Source: Propionibacteriales bacterium
GTDB lineage: Bacteria > Actinomycetota > Actinomycetes > Propionibacteriales > Nocardioidaceae
Direction: 5' to 3'
DNA length: 64,000 nucleotides
NCBI GenBank assembly: GCA_026392465.1
Contig: JAPLCA010000023.1
Span: 62,001-126,000 of the forward strand
The translations under genes and the position numbers were made by a program. This document shows, one piece after another, positions 51,180 to 59,853 of the stretch; position 1 is the first letter of the stretch; each line of letters begins with the position of its first letter. The notes under the pieces are model-generated. The model had not been told where the DNA came from, searched no databases, and was given only the letters and a program-made list of their open reading frames with translations.

Positions 51180-52228
51180 CCGAGCACCTCCGACAGCAGC
51201 GCGACGTCGCGCAGCAGGAGGGCTGCGGAGCGCACCAGCGGGACGGCCGCGAGCGCACCGCTGCCCTCGCCGAGACGCAGGCCGAGGTCGAGCAGCGGCT
51301 CGAGGCCCAGCTTCTCCAGCGCGAGCGACTGCGCCGGCTCGGTCGAGCGGTGCCCGGCGGCGAACCACGCCGACGCACCAGGCGCGAGGTCGTCGGCGGT
51401 GAGCGCGCACGCGACGGAGATCAGGCCGTCGAGCAGCACCGGCACACCGGCCTCGGCGGCCGCGACGAGGAACCCCACCGTCGCCGCGAGGTCGGCGCTG
51501 CCGAGCGCGGCCAGCCGCTGCACGGGGTCCGCCACGCGGTCGCCCGCGCGGTCGAGCGCCGCCTGCACGACCTCGCCCTTGCGCGCCAGCGACGCGTCGT
51601 CGATGCCGGTGCCGCGTCCGACGACCTCCGCCCCTGGCAGCCCGAGCGACGCAGCGACCAGCGCGGCCGTCGGGGTCGTGTTGCCGATGCCCATGTCGCC
51701 CGTGACCAGCAGCTGGGCGCCCGCGGCGATCTCCTCGTCCGCGATCGTCCGTCCCGCGGCCAGCGCCCGGACCGTCTCGTCCATCGTCAGCGCGTCCTCG
51801 ACGTCGATCGACCCGCTGCCCCGCCGCACCTTGTGGGCGCGCACCGCGTCGGGCAGGTCGGCCAGGTCGTCGTCGACGCCGAGATCGAGCACGCGCAGGC
51901 TCACGCCGTGCTGGGCCGCGAGGACGCTCGCCCCCGCGCGTCCGGCGGCGAACGTGCGGACCATCGCCGGCGTGACGGCGCTCGGGAAGGCGGAGACGCC
52001 CGACGCGGTCACGCCGTGGTCACCGGCGAGCACGACCGCCCGCACCTGGTCGACGGGACGCGGCGGCACCTCGCCCTGCGTCGCGGCCACCCAGCAGGCG
52101 AGGTCGCCGAGCCGGCCCAGCGCCCCGGGCGGCGTGGCCAGGCCCGCGAGCCGCTCGACCGCGGCGGCGTGGCCCGCCGGGTCGGGAGGACGGACGGCGG
52201 ACGGGGTGCTCACGGGCTCGACGGTCAC
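51176..52228 (-). CDS. cobT: Nicotinate-nucleotide:dimethylbenzimidazole phosphoribosyltransferase
   Basis: The 350-residue enzyme makes alpha-ribazole phosphate for the lower ligand of B12. Typical segments are PPGALGRLGDLACWVAATQG, VLAGDHGVTASGVSAFP, the GDMGIGNTTPTAALVAASLG substrate loop and a C-terminal GAFLAAG-like DGLISVACALTADDL with the catalytic Glu region RLGEGSGALAAVPL. GTG 52228 is chosen; GTG 52213 is an alternative. It is convergent with the orphan binding protein (shared CTAG). Confidence 0.95.
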   Translation of the reverse strand: MTVEPVSTPSAVRPPDPAGHAAAVERLAGLATPPGALGRLGDLACWVAATQGEVPPRPVDQVRAVVLAGDHGVTASGVSAFPSAVTPAMVRTFAAGRAGASVLAAQHGVSLRVLDLGVDDDLADLPDAVRAHKVRRGSGSIDVEDALTMDETVRALAAGRTIADEEIAAGAQLLVTGDMGIGNTTPTAALVAASLGLPGAEVVGRGTGIDDASLARKGEVVQAALDRAGDRVADPVQRLAALGSADLAATVGFLVAAAEAGVPVLLDGLISVACALTADDLAPGASAWFAAGHRSTEPAQSLALEKLGLEPLLDLGLRLGEGSGALAAVPLVRSAALLLRDVALLSEVLG

Positions 52229-52354
52229 GGGTGAACGGTACGACGTCGTGCCGGCGCGACGCCGGGGCAGGACGCACCACCGAACGCCGACCCCGCCCGC
52301 GTTCGCACCATGAGACGCGCGCCACACCCCGGTGGCGCGCACCGGCCGATGCCC

Positions 52355-52460
52355 TACGCTCGGCACGTCGACCACCACGGAAGCCGGTGGAAGTCCGGCG
52401 CAGTAGCGCTACTGTGACGTCGCCCCAGCAGCACCGGGGAGACGGAGCCAGACCCTGGTC
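52355..52460 (+). promoter_or_regulatory. Cobalamin riboswitch upstream of cbtBA
   Basis: Core GGAAGCCGGTGGAAGTCCGG (52379-52398), B12-box CGCAGTAGCGCTACTGTGAC, and closing GGAGCCAGACCC. The cbtB ATG follows ~50 bases later. Confidence 0.92.
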
Positions 52461-52512
52461 GTCGACAGCCCTCCATCCACGGGACGCACTCATCCCTCAG
52501 GAAAGGCCTGCC

Positions 52513-52731
52513 ATGTCGCAGCTGAACCCCACCGCCGACACCCCCGCGGTGCCGGTCGTCTCCATCCCGGTCCGCGAGCTCGCCCCCTGGGCGCTGTTCG
52601 TCGCGCTCCTCGCCCTCGTCGCGCTCTACTTCGTGGGCGCCGAGCAGGGCGCGACCTCGCTCATCTCCGGCACCGCCGTGCACGAGTGGGTCCACGACGG
52701 ACGCCACCTGCTCGGCTTCCCCTGCCACTGA
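52513..52731 (+). CDS. cbtB: CbtB-type small subunit of cobalt transporter
   Basis: The 72-residue protein has one membrane helix (about residues 24-44, LAPWALFVALLALVALYFVG) and a conserved C-terminal His-rich tail VHEWVHDGRHLLGFPCH that likely binds Co2+. It is paired with cbtA downstream and preceded by a cobalamin riboswitch, the standard setting of CbtAB cobalt uptake. Confidence 0.92.
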   Translation: MSQLNPTADTPAVPVVSIPVRELAPWALFVALLALVALYFVGAEQGATSLISGTAVHEWVHDGRHLLGFPCH

Positions 52732-52927
52732 ACGACGCTGCCACTGACCGACCCTGCGGCCGACCGGGCCTGAGCCTGGCCGGCCCTGCCCGCGGGACCC
52801 GGCCTCCGGGTCCCCGCCCCGAGCCCACGGCGACACCGTGGGCTCCCCGTCGTCGAACCGCGGCCCGAGCGACCCGTCAGTGCGACGGGACGTGTCGCGC
52901 TGCTCCCGCTCGGGAAGGACCCGACCC

Positions 52928-53758
52928 ATGAGCACCACCCGCACACCCCACCTGACCGCCCGCACCTTCCTCGTCCACGGCCTCCTTGCCGGACTGCTCG
53001 GCGGCGTGCTGGCCTTCGCCGCCGCCTCCGTGGTCGGCGAGCCGCCCATCGACCGCGCGATCGCCCTCGAGGAGTCGGGCGGCGCCGCCGCCGACGCGGA
53101 CCACTCGCACGAGGAGGGTGCGCACTCCCACGAGGAGTCCGGCGGACACTCCCACGGCGACGACGACGCCGCGATCAGCCGCGGCGAGCAGGCCGGCCCC
53201 GGCCTCGCGACCGCCACGATCGTGGTGGGCCTCGTCGCCGGCGGCGTCGTCGGCATCGCCTCGGCCTTCGCCGTCGGACGGCTCGGGGGCCTCGGCCCCG
53301 TGGGCTCGACCGCCGTCGTGGTGCTGCTGGCCTACCTCGCCTACACGGTCGTCCCGTGGCTGAAGTACCCGCCGAACCCGCCGGCCGTCGGCTCGGCCGA
53401 CACGATCGGCGAGCGCACCGCCCTGTACTTCAGCTTCGTGGCCGTGTCCCTGCTGGCCGTCGTGGCCGCCGTCCTCCTCGCACGCGCCCTGCTGTCCCGT
53501 GGCCCCTGGGTCGCGGTCGTCGCCGGCGCGCTGTTCTACCTGGTCGTGGTCGGCGTCGCCGGACTCGTCCTCGCGCCCATCGACGAGGTGCCGGACTCGT
53601 TCCCGGCCACCACCCTCTACGCCTTCCGCATCGGCTCCCTCGCCACGAGCACGGCCCTGTGGGCGGGTGTCGCCCTGGCCCTCACCGGGCTCACGGCGCG
53701 CACGTGGCGGGCGCACCAGGCCGACGTCGAGCGCCGGGCGGCCGCCGCCGCGCTCTGA
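52928..53758 (+). CDS. cbtA: CbtA-type cobalt transporter
   Basis: The 276-residue membrane protein has about five to six helices. The loop after helix 1 carries a metal-binding His cluster (DHSHEEGAHSHEESGGHSHG, about residues 60-80). Family pieces include FLVHGLLAGLLGGVLAFA, PWLKYPPNPPAVGSADTIG and the closing ALTGLTARTW. It acts with CbtB to bring in cobalt for CobN. A strong terminator hairpin follows at 53768. Confidence 0.93.
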   Translation: MSTTRTPHLTARTFLVHGLLAGLLGGVLAFAAASVVGEPPIDRAIALEESGGAAADADHSHEEGAHSHEESGGHSHGDDDAAISRGEQAGPGLATATIVVGLVAGGVVGIASAFAVGRLGGLGPVGSTAVVVLLAYLAYTVVPWLKYPPNPPAVGSADTIGERTALYFSFVAVSLLAVVAAVLLARALLSRGPWVAVVAGALFYLVVVGVAGLVLAPIDEVPDSFPATTLYAFRIGSLATSTALWAGVALALTGLTARTWRAHQADVERRAAAAAL

Positions 53759-53767
53759 CCTCGTCGC

Positions 53768-53805
53768 GAACGCCGCCTCCTCACGACGCTGGGGAGGCGG
53801 CGTTC
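53768..53805 (+). terminator. Terminator hairpin after cbtA
   Basis: Perfect 13-bp arms GAACGCCGCCTCC (53768-53780) and GGAGGCGGCGTTC (53793-53805) lie 10 bases after the cbtA stop and before the nrdAB leader. Confidence 0.8.
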
Positions 53806-53879
53806 TCATGAACCCAAGATGTAGGGGTTACATTCGTGTAGTTCCCCGTATATGGTGGGCCGTGCAGCTGGTTCGGCCC

Positions 53880-54055
53880 GTCAGCCAGACGGGTCGTCGC
53901 AAGAGGGAATCCGGTGAGAGACCGGAACTGCCCCGCAGCGGTGAGTGGGAACGAACGGTGTCATCAGCACTGGGTCCCTGTAGAGATACAGCCCTGGGAA
54001 GCGACACCCAGTAGGCGGCAGCGATGCCTGGCCCGCGAGTCCGAAGACCTGCCAG
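53880..54055 (+). promoter_or_regulatory. Cobalamin riboswitch upstream of nrdAB
   Basis: Core GGGAATCCGGTGAGAGACCG (from 53905), then CTGCCCCGCAGCGGTGAG (B12-box), a long variable arm with the hairpin CACTGGGTCCCTG/CAGCCCTGGG, and terminal CGCGAGTCCGAAGACCTGCC (54035-54054). The upstream DNA (53819-53870) is AT-richer and likely contains the promoter. It should repress the B12-independent RNR when B12 is present, as described for Streptomyces nrdAB. Confidence 0.92.
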
Positions 54056-54200
54056 TGCTCCACCGCCACCGGTGGAGGTCCGCGACCTCGTGGGAAGGTC
54101 CAAGGATCAGACGACGTCGTGGCACGGCCGCGACCCGTCCTCCTCTCCCCGCGTGCCCGTGGACTGCGTCAGTCACGACGAGTTCACGAGGGGTGAACCG

Positions 54201-56744
54201 ATGACCATCACCGTCATCAAGCGCGACGGCAGCCGAGCCGACTACGACGGCTACGAGATCGCGAAGTCCATCGAGGAGGCGGCCACCGGGCTGCCCGACC
54301 AGGTCTCCCGGGCCACGCAGCTGCGCGCCGAGCTGGAGATCACGCTGTTCGACGGCATCACCAGCGAGCAGCTCGACGAGGCCGTCATCGGCGTCGCGCT
54401 GCAGAACGTCAAGGACGACCCGGCCTTCGACACGATCGCGTCGCGCCTGCTGGTCAAGACGCTCTACAAGAAGATCTTCGGCGAGGGCGTCACCCGCGAC
54501 GAGGTGTACGCCTTCCACGGTCCGGCGTTCGTGCGCGCGATCCTGCGCGGCGTCGAGCTGGGACTGCTCGACGAGCGGCTGGCCGAGGCGTTCGACCTGG
54601 AGCGGCTCGGGTCGGCCCTCGACCCCGACCGCGACGACCTGCTGCGCTACGTCGGCGCGCAGACCATGCGCAACCGCTACATGATCACCGAGCACGACGG
54701 CACGCCCCTGGAGGTGCCGCAGTTCTTCTGGATGCGCGTGGCGATGGGCCTCGCGCTGAACGAGGAGGACGCCACGTCGGCCGCGCTGGCGTTCTACGAC
54801 AAGATGTCGCGGCTGGAGTACCTCGCCGCCGGCTCCACCCTGGTCAACGCGGGCACGTCCTACAGCCAGCTCTCCAACTGCTTCGTCATGCAGATGGAGG
54901 ACGACATCGAGCACATCGCCAAGAGCGTCCGCGACGTCATGTGGCTGACGAAGGGCACGGGCGGCATCGGCCTGTCGGTCACGCAGCTGCGCGCCGAGGG
55001 CTCGCCCATCCGCTCGAACAACACGACGTCGACGGGGCCCATCCCGTTCATGCACACCATCGACTCGACGCTGCGCGCCGTGAGCCGCGGCGGCAAGAAG
55101 TTCGGCGCCCTGTGCTTCTACATGGAGAACTGGCACCTCGACTTCGGCCAGTTCCTCGACCTGCGGCAGAACTCCGGCGACCCCTACCGGCGCACCCGCA
55201 CGGCCAACACGGCGGTCTGGATCTCCGACGAGTTCATGAAGCGGGTCGAGGCCGACGCCGACTGGTACCTCTTCGACCCGCTCGACGTCGGCGACCTGCC
55301 CGAGCTGTTCGGCCAGGCGTTCAGCCGCCGGTACGCCGAGTACGCGGCGCAGGCCGAGCGCGGCGAGATCCGGCACAAGAAGCTGAAGGCACGCGAGCAG
55401 TTCCGCGCCATCCTCACGACGCTGCAGACGACGTCGCACCCGTGGCTGACGTGGAAGGACACCGTCAACACCCGCGCCCTGAACCAGAACACCGGCACGA
55501 TCCACCTGTCGAACCTGTGCACCGAGATCTGCCTGCCGCAGGACCGCGAGAACATCAGCGTCTGCAACCTGGCGTCGATCAACCTCTCGCGGCACGTGCT
55601 CGGACGCCGTGGCGACGCGCGCGTCGACTGGGACCGGCTCGCCGAGTCCACCCGGCTCGCCGTCCGCCAGCTCGACAACCTCATCGACATCACCATCAGC
55701 TCGGTGCCGGAGTCGGAGCGCTCCAACGAGGAGAACCGCGCGCTCGGGCTCGGCGTCATGGGCTTCACCGACGTCGTGGAGCGGTTCGGCTGGTCCTACG
55801 AGAGCGAGCGCGCCTACGACCTCATGGACGAGGTCATGGAGTTCGTCAGCTGGCACGCGATCGACGCCTCGGCCGACCTCGCCCGCGAGCGGGGCGCGTA
55901 CCCCAACTTCGCCGGGTCGCGCTGGAGCCAGGGCCTCGTCCCGTTCGACTCCCTCGACCTGCTCCAGGCCGACCGCGGCGTGCCCGTCGACGTCACGCGC
56001 CGCTCCCACCTGGACTGGGACACGCTGCGCGCCAAGGTCAGCGGCGGCATCCGCAACTCCACCCTCATGGCCATCGCGCCGACCGCCTCGATCGGCCTCG
56101 TCGCCGGCACCACGCCCGGCCTGGACCCGCAGTTCAGCCAGATCTTCAGCCGGGCGACGGCCGCGGGCAAGTTCCTCGAGGTCAACCGCAACCTCGTCGA
56201 GGACCTGCGCGAACGCGGCCTCTGGGAGACGCTGCGCGAGGACCTGCTGCGCCACCAGGGCGATCTGTCGAAGGTCGAGGGCGCACCCGCCGACCTCGTC
56301 GAGATCTACCGGACCAGCTTCCAGCTGTCGCCGTACGCGTTCCTCCAGGTGGCGGCCCGCGCACAGAAGTGGATCGACCAGGCCATCAGCCGCAACATCT
56401 ACCTCGCCAGCCGCGACGTCGGGGACATGGTGGAGCTGTACGCCGCGGCGTGGCGGATGGGTGTCAAGACCACCTACTACCTGCACATGATGCCGCGGCA
56501 CACGGCCGAGCAGAGCACCGTCAAGGTCAACAAGGCCGAGGCAGTCACCCCCCAGGGTGCGGCGACGTCGAGCGGACGGGGCTTCGGCGCCCGCCGCGGG
56601 TTCGGCGCCGCCACCGCGGCCCCGGCACCGGCCCCGGCTCCGGTGGCCGTCGTGCCGGACGAGATCCAGGAGCTCGACGTCGTCGACGGGTCCGCCTGCC
56701 CGATCGACCCGCAGGAACGCCTGCAGTGCGAGTCCTGCCAGTAG
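54201..56744 (+). CDS. nrdA: Ribonucleoside-diphosphate reductase class I, catalytic subunit
   Basis: The 847-residue protein has an N-terminal ATP-cone (VIKRDGSRADYDGYEIAKSI). The ten-stranded barrel has the redox Cys pair (SQLSNCFVM and ISVCNLASINL) and the thiyl Cys-x-Glu in LSNLCTEICLP. The C-terminal tail is Ala/Pro-rich and ends in the mobile thioredoxin-reactive pair CESC. It reduces ribonucleoside diphosphates. It is controlled by a cobalamin riboswitch, which implies a B12-dependent class II enzyme elsewhere in the genome. nrdB follows ~100 bases downstream. Confidence 0.96.
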   Translation: MTITVIKRDGSRADYDGYEIAKSIEEAATGLPDQVSRATQLRAELEITLFDGITSEQLDEAVIGVALQNVKDDPAFDTIASRLLVKTLYKKIFGEGVTRDEVYAFHGPAFVRAILRGVELGLLDERLAEAFDLERLGSALDPDRDDLLRYVGAQTMRNRYMITEHDGTPLEVPQFFWMRVAMGLALNEEDATSAALAFYDKMSRLEYLAAGSTLVNAGTSYSQLSNCFVMQMEDDIEHIAKSVRDVMWLTKGTGGIGLSVTQLRAEGSPIRSNNTTSTGPIPFMHTIDSTLRAVSRGGKKFGALCFYMENWHLDFGQFLDLRQNSGDPYRRTRTANTAVWISDEFMKRVEADADWYLFDPLDVGDLPELFGQAFSRRYAEYAAQAERGEIRHKKLKAREQFRAILTTLQTTSHPWLTWKDTVNTRALNQNTGTIHLSNLCTEICLPQDRENISVCNLASINLSRHVLGRRGDARVDWDRLAESTRLAVRQLDNLIDITISSVPESERSNEENRALGLGVMGFTDVVERFGWSYESERAYDLMDEVMEFVSWHAIDASADLARERGAYPNFAGSRWSQGLVPFDSLDLLQADRGVPVDVTRRSHLDWDTLRAKVSGGIRNSTLMAIAPTASIGLVAGTTPGLDPQFSQIFSRATAAGKFLEVNRNLVEDLRERGLWETLREDLLRHQGDLSKVEGAPADLVEIYRTSFQLSPYAFLQVAARAQKWIDQAISRNIYLASRDVGDMVELYAAAWRMGVKTTYYLHMMPRHTAEQSTVKVNKAEAVTPQGAATSSGRGFGARRGFGAATAAPAPAPAPVAVVPDEIQELDVVDGSACPIDPQERLQCESCQ

Positions 56745-56764
56745 CCACCACCCCACCCCACCGC

Positions 56765-56821
56765 TGAGCGTGACGTTTGCGGGCCGGATCGGCCCCGATC
56801 AGCCCGCGAACGTCACGCTCA
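56765..56821. repeat. 20-bp palindrome between nrdA and nrdB
   Basis: Arms 56765-56784 and 56802-56821 (TGAGCGTGACGTTTGCGGGC and its complement, one mismatch) flank a 17-base loop. It is a hairpin that could attenuate nrdB. It resembles the palindrome in cobIJ (44215-44267): same loop length and shared TGACGTT. Confidence 0.85.
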
Positions 56822-56842
56822 GGGAGAGAGCGAGACACCCCC

Positions 56843-57826
56843 ATGCCCATCCTCGGCACCGGCATCCAGGAAGGCCTGCTGCTCAAGCCCGTCACCTACC
56901 CGTGGGCGATGGAGCTGTACGACCAGGCCGTCGCCAACACGTGGTTCCCCAACGAGGTGCAGCTCGGCGAGGACCTCGCCGACTTCGAGCGCATGAGCGA
57001 CGACGAGCGCCACGCGCTGACCTTCCTCATGAGCTACTTCAACCCGAACGAGCTGCTCGTCAACAAGGCGCTCGCGTTCGGCGTGTACCCCTACGTCAAC
57101 GCGGCGGAGTGCCACCTCTACCTCGCGAAGCAGATGTGGGAGGAGGCGAACCACTGCATGAGCTTCGAGTACGTGCTGGAGACGTTCCCGATCGACCGGG
57201 TCGCGGCATACGAGTCGCACGTGAACGTCCCCTCGATGGCCGCGAAGGAGGCCTTCGAGGTGCGCTTCATCCAGCGGATGACCGAGCAGACCCTCGACAT
57301 CACGACCACCGAGGGCAAGCAGGACTTCGTGCGCAACCTCGTCGCCTACAACGTGATCCTCGAGGGGATCTGGTTCTACTCCGGCTTCATGGTGGCGCTG
57401 AGCTTCCGCCAGCGGAACCTGCTGCGCAACTTCGGCTCCCTCGTCGACTGGATCGTGCGCGACGAGAGCCTGCACCTGAAGTTCGGCATCAACCTGGTCC
57501 TCACGGTCCTCGACGAGAACCCCGAGATCGCCACCGAGGAGTTCGCCGCGGAGATCCGCCAGATGATCCTCGACGCGGTCGCGATGGAGGAGGCCTACAA
57601 CCGCGACCTCCTGCCGCACGGGATCCTCGGGCTCAACGCCGACTACATCAACACCTACGTCCGCTACCTCGCCGACCGGCGCCTGGAGGAGCTCGGCTTC
57701 GAGCCGCACTACGGCGTGGCGAACCCGGCCAAGTGGATGGCGACCGCCAACGACACCCTGCAGCTCGTCAACTTCTTCGAGTCGATCAACACCTCCTACG
57801 AGGTCAACGCCCGCGCGGGTTCCTGA
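56843..57826 (+). CDS. nrdB: Ribonucleotide reductase class I radical-generating subunit lacking the radical Tyr (class Ic-like)
   Basis: The 327-residue R2 protein has di-metal ligands at E70, E101 and H104 (WEEANHC), E174 (ILEGIWFY), E208 and H211 (RDESLHL). The radical Tyr of class Ia/Ib lies four residues after the first His; here that residue is Phe108 (HCMSF). The first ligand is Glu where class Ia has Asp. Both are hallmarks of subclass Ic (Chlamydia type), which stores its oxidant on a Mn/Fe centre. The leader holds a palindrome. It is co-transcribed with nrdA. Confidence 0.93.
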   Translation: MPILGTGIQEGLLLKPVTYPWAMELYDQAVANTWFPNEVQLGEDLADFERMSDDERHALTFLMSYFNPNELLVNKALAFGVYPYVNAAECHLYLAKQMWEEANHCMSFEYVLETFPIDRVAAYESHVNVPSMAAKEAFEVRFIQRMTEQTLDITTTEGKQDFVRNLVAYNVILEGIWFYSGFMVALSFRQRNLLRNFGSLVDWIVRDESLHLKFGINLVLTVLDENPEIATEEFAAEIRQMILDAVAMEEAYNRDLLPHGILGLNADYINTYVRYLADRRLEELGFEPHYGVANPAKWMATANDTLQLVNFFESINTSYEVNARAGS

Positions 57827-57839
57827 GGGGCGGGCGAGC

Positions 57840-58262
57840 ATGTCGTGCATCGGGTTCTTCACCGCGGAGCAGCTGGCCCGGGTCAGGGCGGCGGGCGACG
57901 ACCCCCGCCCGGTCTCGACGTTCCGCTCGCCGGAGGCGTCGGCGTCGAAGCGGCGACGGGTGGCCGACATGGCCACGTCGCCCGACGCCGCGGTGCGGGC
58001 CGCGGCGGCGGGCTCGTCGCTCGCGTCGCCGGAGGCGCTCGGCCGGCTGGCCGACGACCCCGACGTCGGCGTCCGGTGCGCCGCGGCCCGCAACCCCTCC
58101 GCGTCGCCGGACCTGCTCGGTCGCCTCGCGACCGACGCGCACGAGACGGTCCGTGGGTGGGTGGCCGCGAACCCGGCAGCACCCTCCGAGCTGCTCGCGC
58201 GGCTCGGCACCGATCCGTCGGCGACCGTGCGGTCGGTGGCGGCGTGGGCCCGGCGTTGGTGA
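57840..58262 (+). CDS. Small variant leucine-rich repeat (LRV) protein
   Basis: The 140-residue soluble protein is built largely of LRV/HEAT-like helical pairs (about residues 40-138): LGRLADDPDVGVRCAAARNP, then SASPDLLGRLATDAHETVRG and AAPSELLARLGTDPSATVRS. Some LRV proteins bind an Fe-S cluster, but the Cys pattern is not obvious here. It starts 13 bases after nrdB and may share its mRNA. Downstream is a direct repeat (gtgagggaggggctggtga at 58259 and 58290). Confidence 0.7.
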   Translation: MSCIGFFTAEQLARVRAAGDDPRPVSTFRSPEASASKRRRVADMATSPDAAVRAAAAGSSLASPEALGRLADDPDVGVRCAAARNPSASPDLLGRLATDAHETVRGWVAANPAAPSELLARLGTDPSATVRSVAAWARRW

Positions 58263-58357
58263 GGGAGGGGCTGGTGAGGGTGGTGCTCGTGAGGGAGGGG
58301 CTGGTGACGGTCCCCTCGCGTCGGCGCGGCGACGGCGCCGCGGGTAGCCTCCCGTCC

Positions 58358-58906
58358 ATGTCCCGAGCCCTCACCGTCAGCGACACCGTGGTGGTCGGCG
58401 TCCAGCCCGACGTGGTCTACGCCGCGCTCAGCGACGTCCGGCAGATGGGGCGCTGGAGCCCGGAGAACACGGGCGCCGAGCTCGCCGACCCCGCCGCACC
58501 GATCGGCGTCGGCACGGTGTTCGTCGGCACCAACCGGCGCAGTCGCGCCCGCTGGCACACGCGCTGCGTGGTGACGGCCGCCGACCCGGGCCGTCGCTTC
58601 GCGTTCGACGTCCGCGCGTGGGGCCCGGGTCGACGGCTGCTGCCGGTGCGCGTGGCGTCGTGGGAGTACACGTTCGAGCCGGCCGTGGGCGGCACGCTGG
58701 TGACCGAGACGTGGCTCGACGGTCGCACCGGCTGGCCGGACTGGACCGCGTCGGTGTTCGACCGGGTGGCCACCGGGCGCGACTCCTTCGCGACGTTCCA
58801 GCGCGGCAACATCCGGCGCACGCTCGACCGGCTCAAGCGCGAGCTGGAGCGGGAGCGCGACCGCGAGCAGGCCACCCAGGACCGCACCGACGACGACGCG
58901 TCGTGA
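58358..58906 (+). CDS. SRPBCC-fold (START/polyketide cyclase-like) protein
   Basis: The 182-residue protein has the SRPBCC order: strand SDTVVVGVQPDVVYAALSDV, RQMGRWSPENTGAEL, long beta region (VGTVFVGTNRRSRARWHTRC, SWEYTFEPAVGGTLVTETWL) and C-terminal helix FATFQRGNIRRTLDRLKREL ending in a charged tail. It binds a hydrophobic ligand; function is unknown. Its stop is 10 bases before the FhuF-like start. Confidence 0.82.
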   Translation: MSRALTVSDTVVVGVQPDVVYAALSDVRQMGRWSPENTGAELADPAAPIGVGTVFVGTNRRSRARWHTRCVVTAADPGRRFAFDVRAWGPGRRLLPVRVASWEYTFEPAVGGTLVTETWLDGRTGWPDWTASVFDRVATGRDSFATFQRGNIRRTLDRLKRELERERDREQATQDRTDDDAS

Positions 58907-58915
58907 GCAGCGGTC

Positions 58916-59566
58916 GTGGCTGAGCTGGACCGCCTCGGCGAGTTCTTCGCGGTCGAGCGGACCGTCGAGGGCGACGGCTGGCACCCCCTGGCCGACCTCG
59001 TGGGCGGCAGCTACCTGCACACGCGCGTGGTGGCGACGCACCTCGCGCTCGCGGAACGGTCCCCGGCGGCGGTTCCGGGCCACGGGCGGCAGGCGGTGGA
59101 GCCCCGGGTCGCGGCGTCGGTGGCGTCGCTCGGCCTCTTCGCGCGCCTGCTGTCGCCGACCCTGGGCGCGATGCTCCTCGACGTCGACGCGCCGGCCGAC
59201 CTGCACTGGCGCGAGCGTCCGACGGGCACGCTCCCCCTCGCCGCGGGCGCGTGGTCGCGGCCCGACCTCGACGCCGTCCTGGGCGCCGTCGTCACCCCGC
59301 TCGCAGCGCGCCTGCGTGCGGAGCACTCGGTCTCGGCGAAGGTGCTGGCGGGCAACGCGGCCTCGGCGGTGTTCGGCGCGCTGCGCATGGCCACCCTCGC
59401 GCGCCCCGACCTCGCCGACCGCGCGCTCGACGTGGGCGCCCGGGCGCTCGCGCACCCGTACCTCGACGGCACCGGAGAGCCCGACCTGCCGTTCCGGCGC
59501 CGCTCCTGCTGCCTCTTCTACCGGATCCCCGGCGGCGGGACCTGCGGCGACTGCGTCCTCGCCTGA
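58916..59566 (+). CDS. FhuF-like [2Fe-2S] protein
   Basis: The 216-residue protein ends with the FhuF iron-sulfur motif: RRSCCLFYRIPGGGTCGDC (Cys-Cys-x10-Cys-x2-Cys pattern). FhuF proteins reduce ferric siderophores in the cytosol. The N-terminal region is Ala/Leu-rich and helical. GTG start at 58916. The location just before the riboswitch-controlled cobN gene might suggest a role in reducing corrinoid cobalt or iron, but this is speculation. Confidence 0.85.
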   Translation: MAELDRLGEFFAVERTVEGDGWHPLADLVGGSYLHTRVVATHLALAERSPAAVPGHGRQAVEPRVAASVASLGLFARLLSPTLGAMLLDVDAPADLHWRERPTGTLPLAAGAWSRPDLDAVLGAVVTPLAARLRAEHSVSAKVLAGNAASAVFGALRMATLARPDLADRALDVGARALAHPYLDGTGEPDLPFRRRSCCLFYRIPGGGTCGDCVLA

Positions 59567-59585
59567 CCCCCTCCCACCGCAGACA

Positions 59586-59684
59586 CCCATCGGTGGATCA
59601 GCAACCCCCGTGACGACGATCCCGGCGATCGGTGGATCCCCAACCGCAGGGAGCGTCCTGGGGTTGGCGATCCACCGATAGGGG
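59586..59684. repeat. Imperfect palindrome with three related arms
   Basis: CCCATCGGTGGATCAGCAAC (from 59586) and its near complement GTTGGCGATCCACCGATAGG (from 59663) form a long stem. An extra direct copy ATCGGTGGATCCCCAACC sits at about 59628. It lies between the FhuF-like gene and the cobN leader and may terminate the upstream unit. Confidence 0.75.
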
Positions 59685-59704
59685 GTTCGGGCGGTCCGCC
59701 GACT

Positions 59705-59810
59705 AGGCTGGCCGGGACCCGTCGCCGCGGGTCGGGGAAGCCGGTGCGAGTCCGGCGCGGTTCCGCCACTGTGACGCCTGCGAGCAGGTACAGCCAGACA
59801 CCCTTCGCGG
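59705..59810 (+). promoter_or_regulatory. Cobalamin riboswitch upstream of cobN
   Basis: Core GGGAAGCCGGTGCGAGTCCG (59735-59754), canonical B12-box CGGTTCCGCCACTGTGACG, and closing ACAGCCAGACACC. The cobN ATG follows ~45 bases later. Confidence 0.95.
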
Positions 59811-59853
59811 CGACTCCCGCCGTCCGGGGCGAGAACCCCGAGGAGGAACCCCG

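Noticed and set aside
54024-54200. Longer nrdA start inside the riboswitch
   Set aside because: The upstream codons lie in the aptamer; ATG 54201 begins the conserved ATP-cone.
53964-56756. 930-codon minus-strand frame opposite nrdA
   Set aside because: It is the mirror of the strongly conserved nrdA frame and has a Val/Arg/Asp-rich shadow composition.
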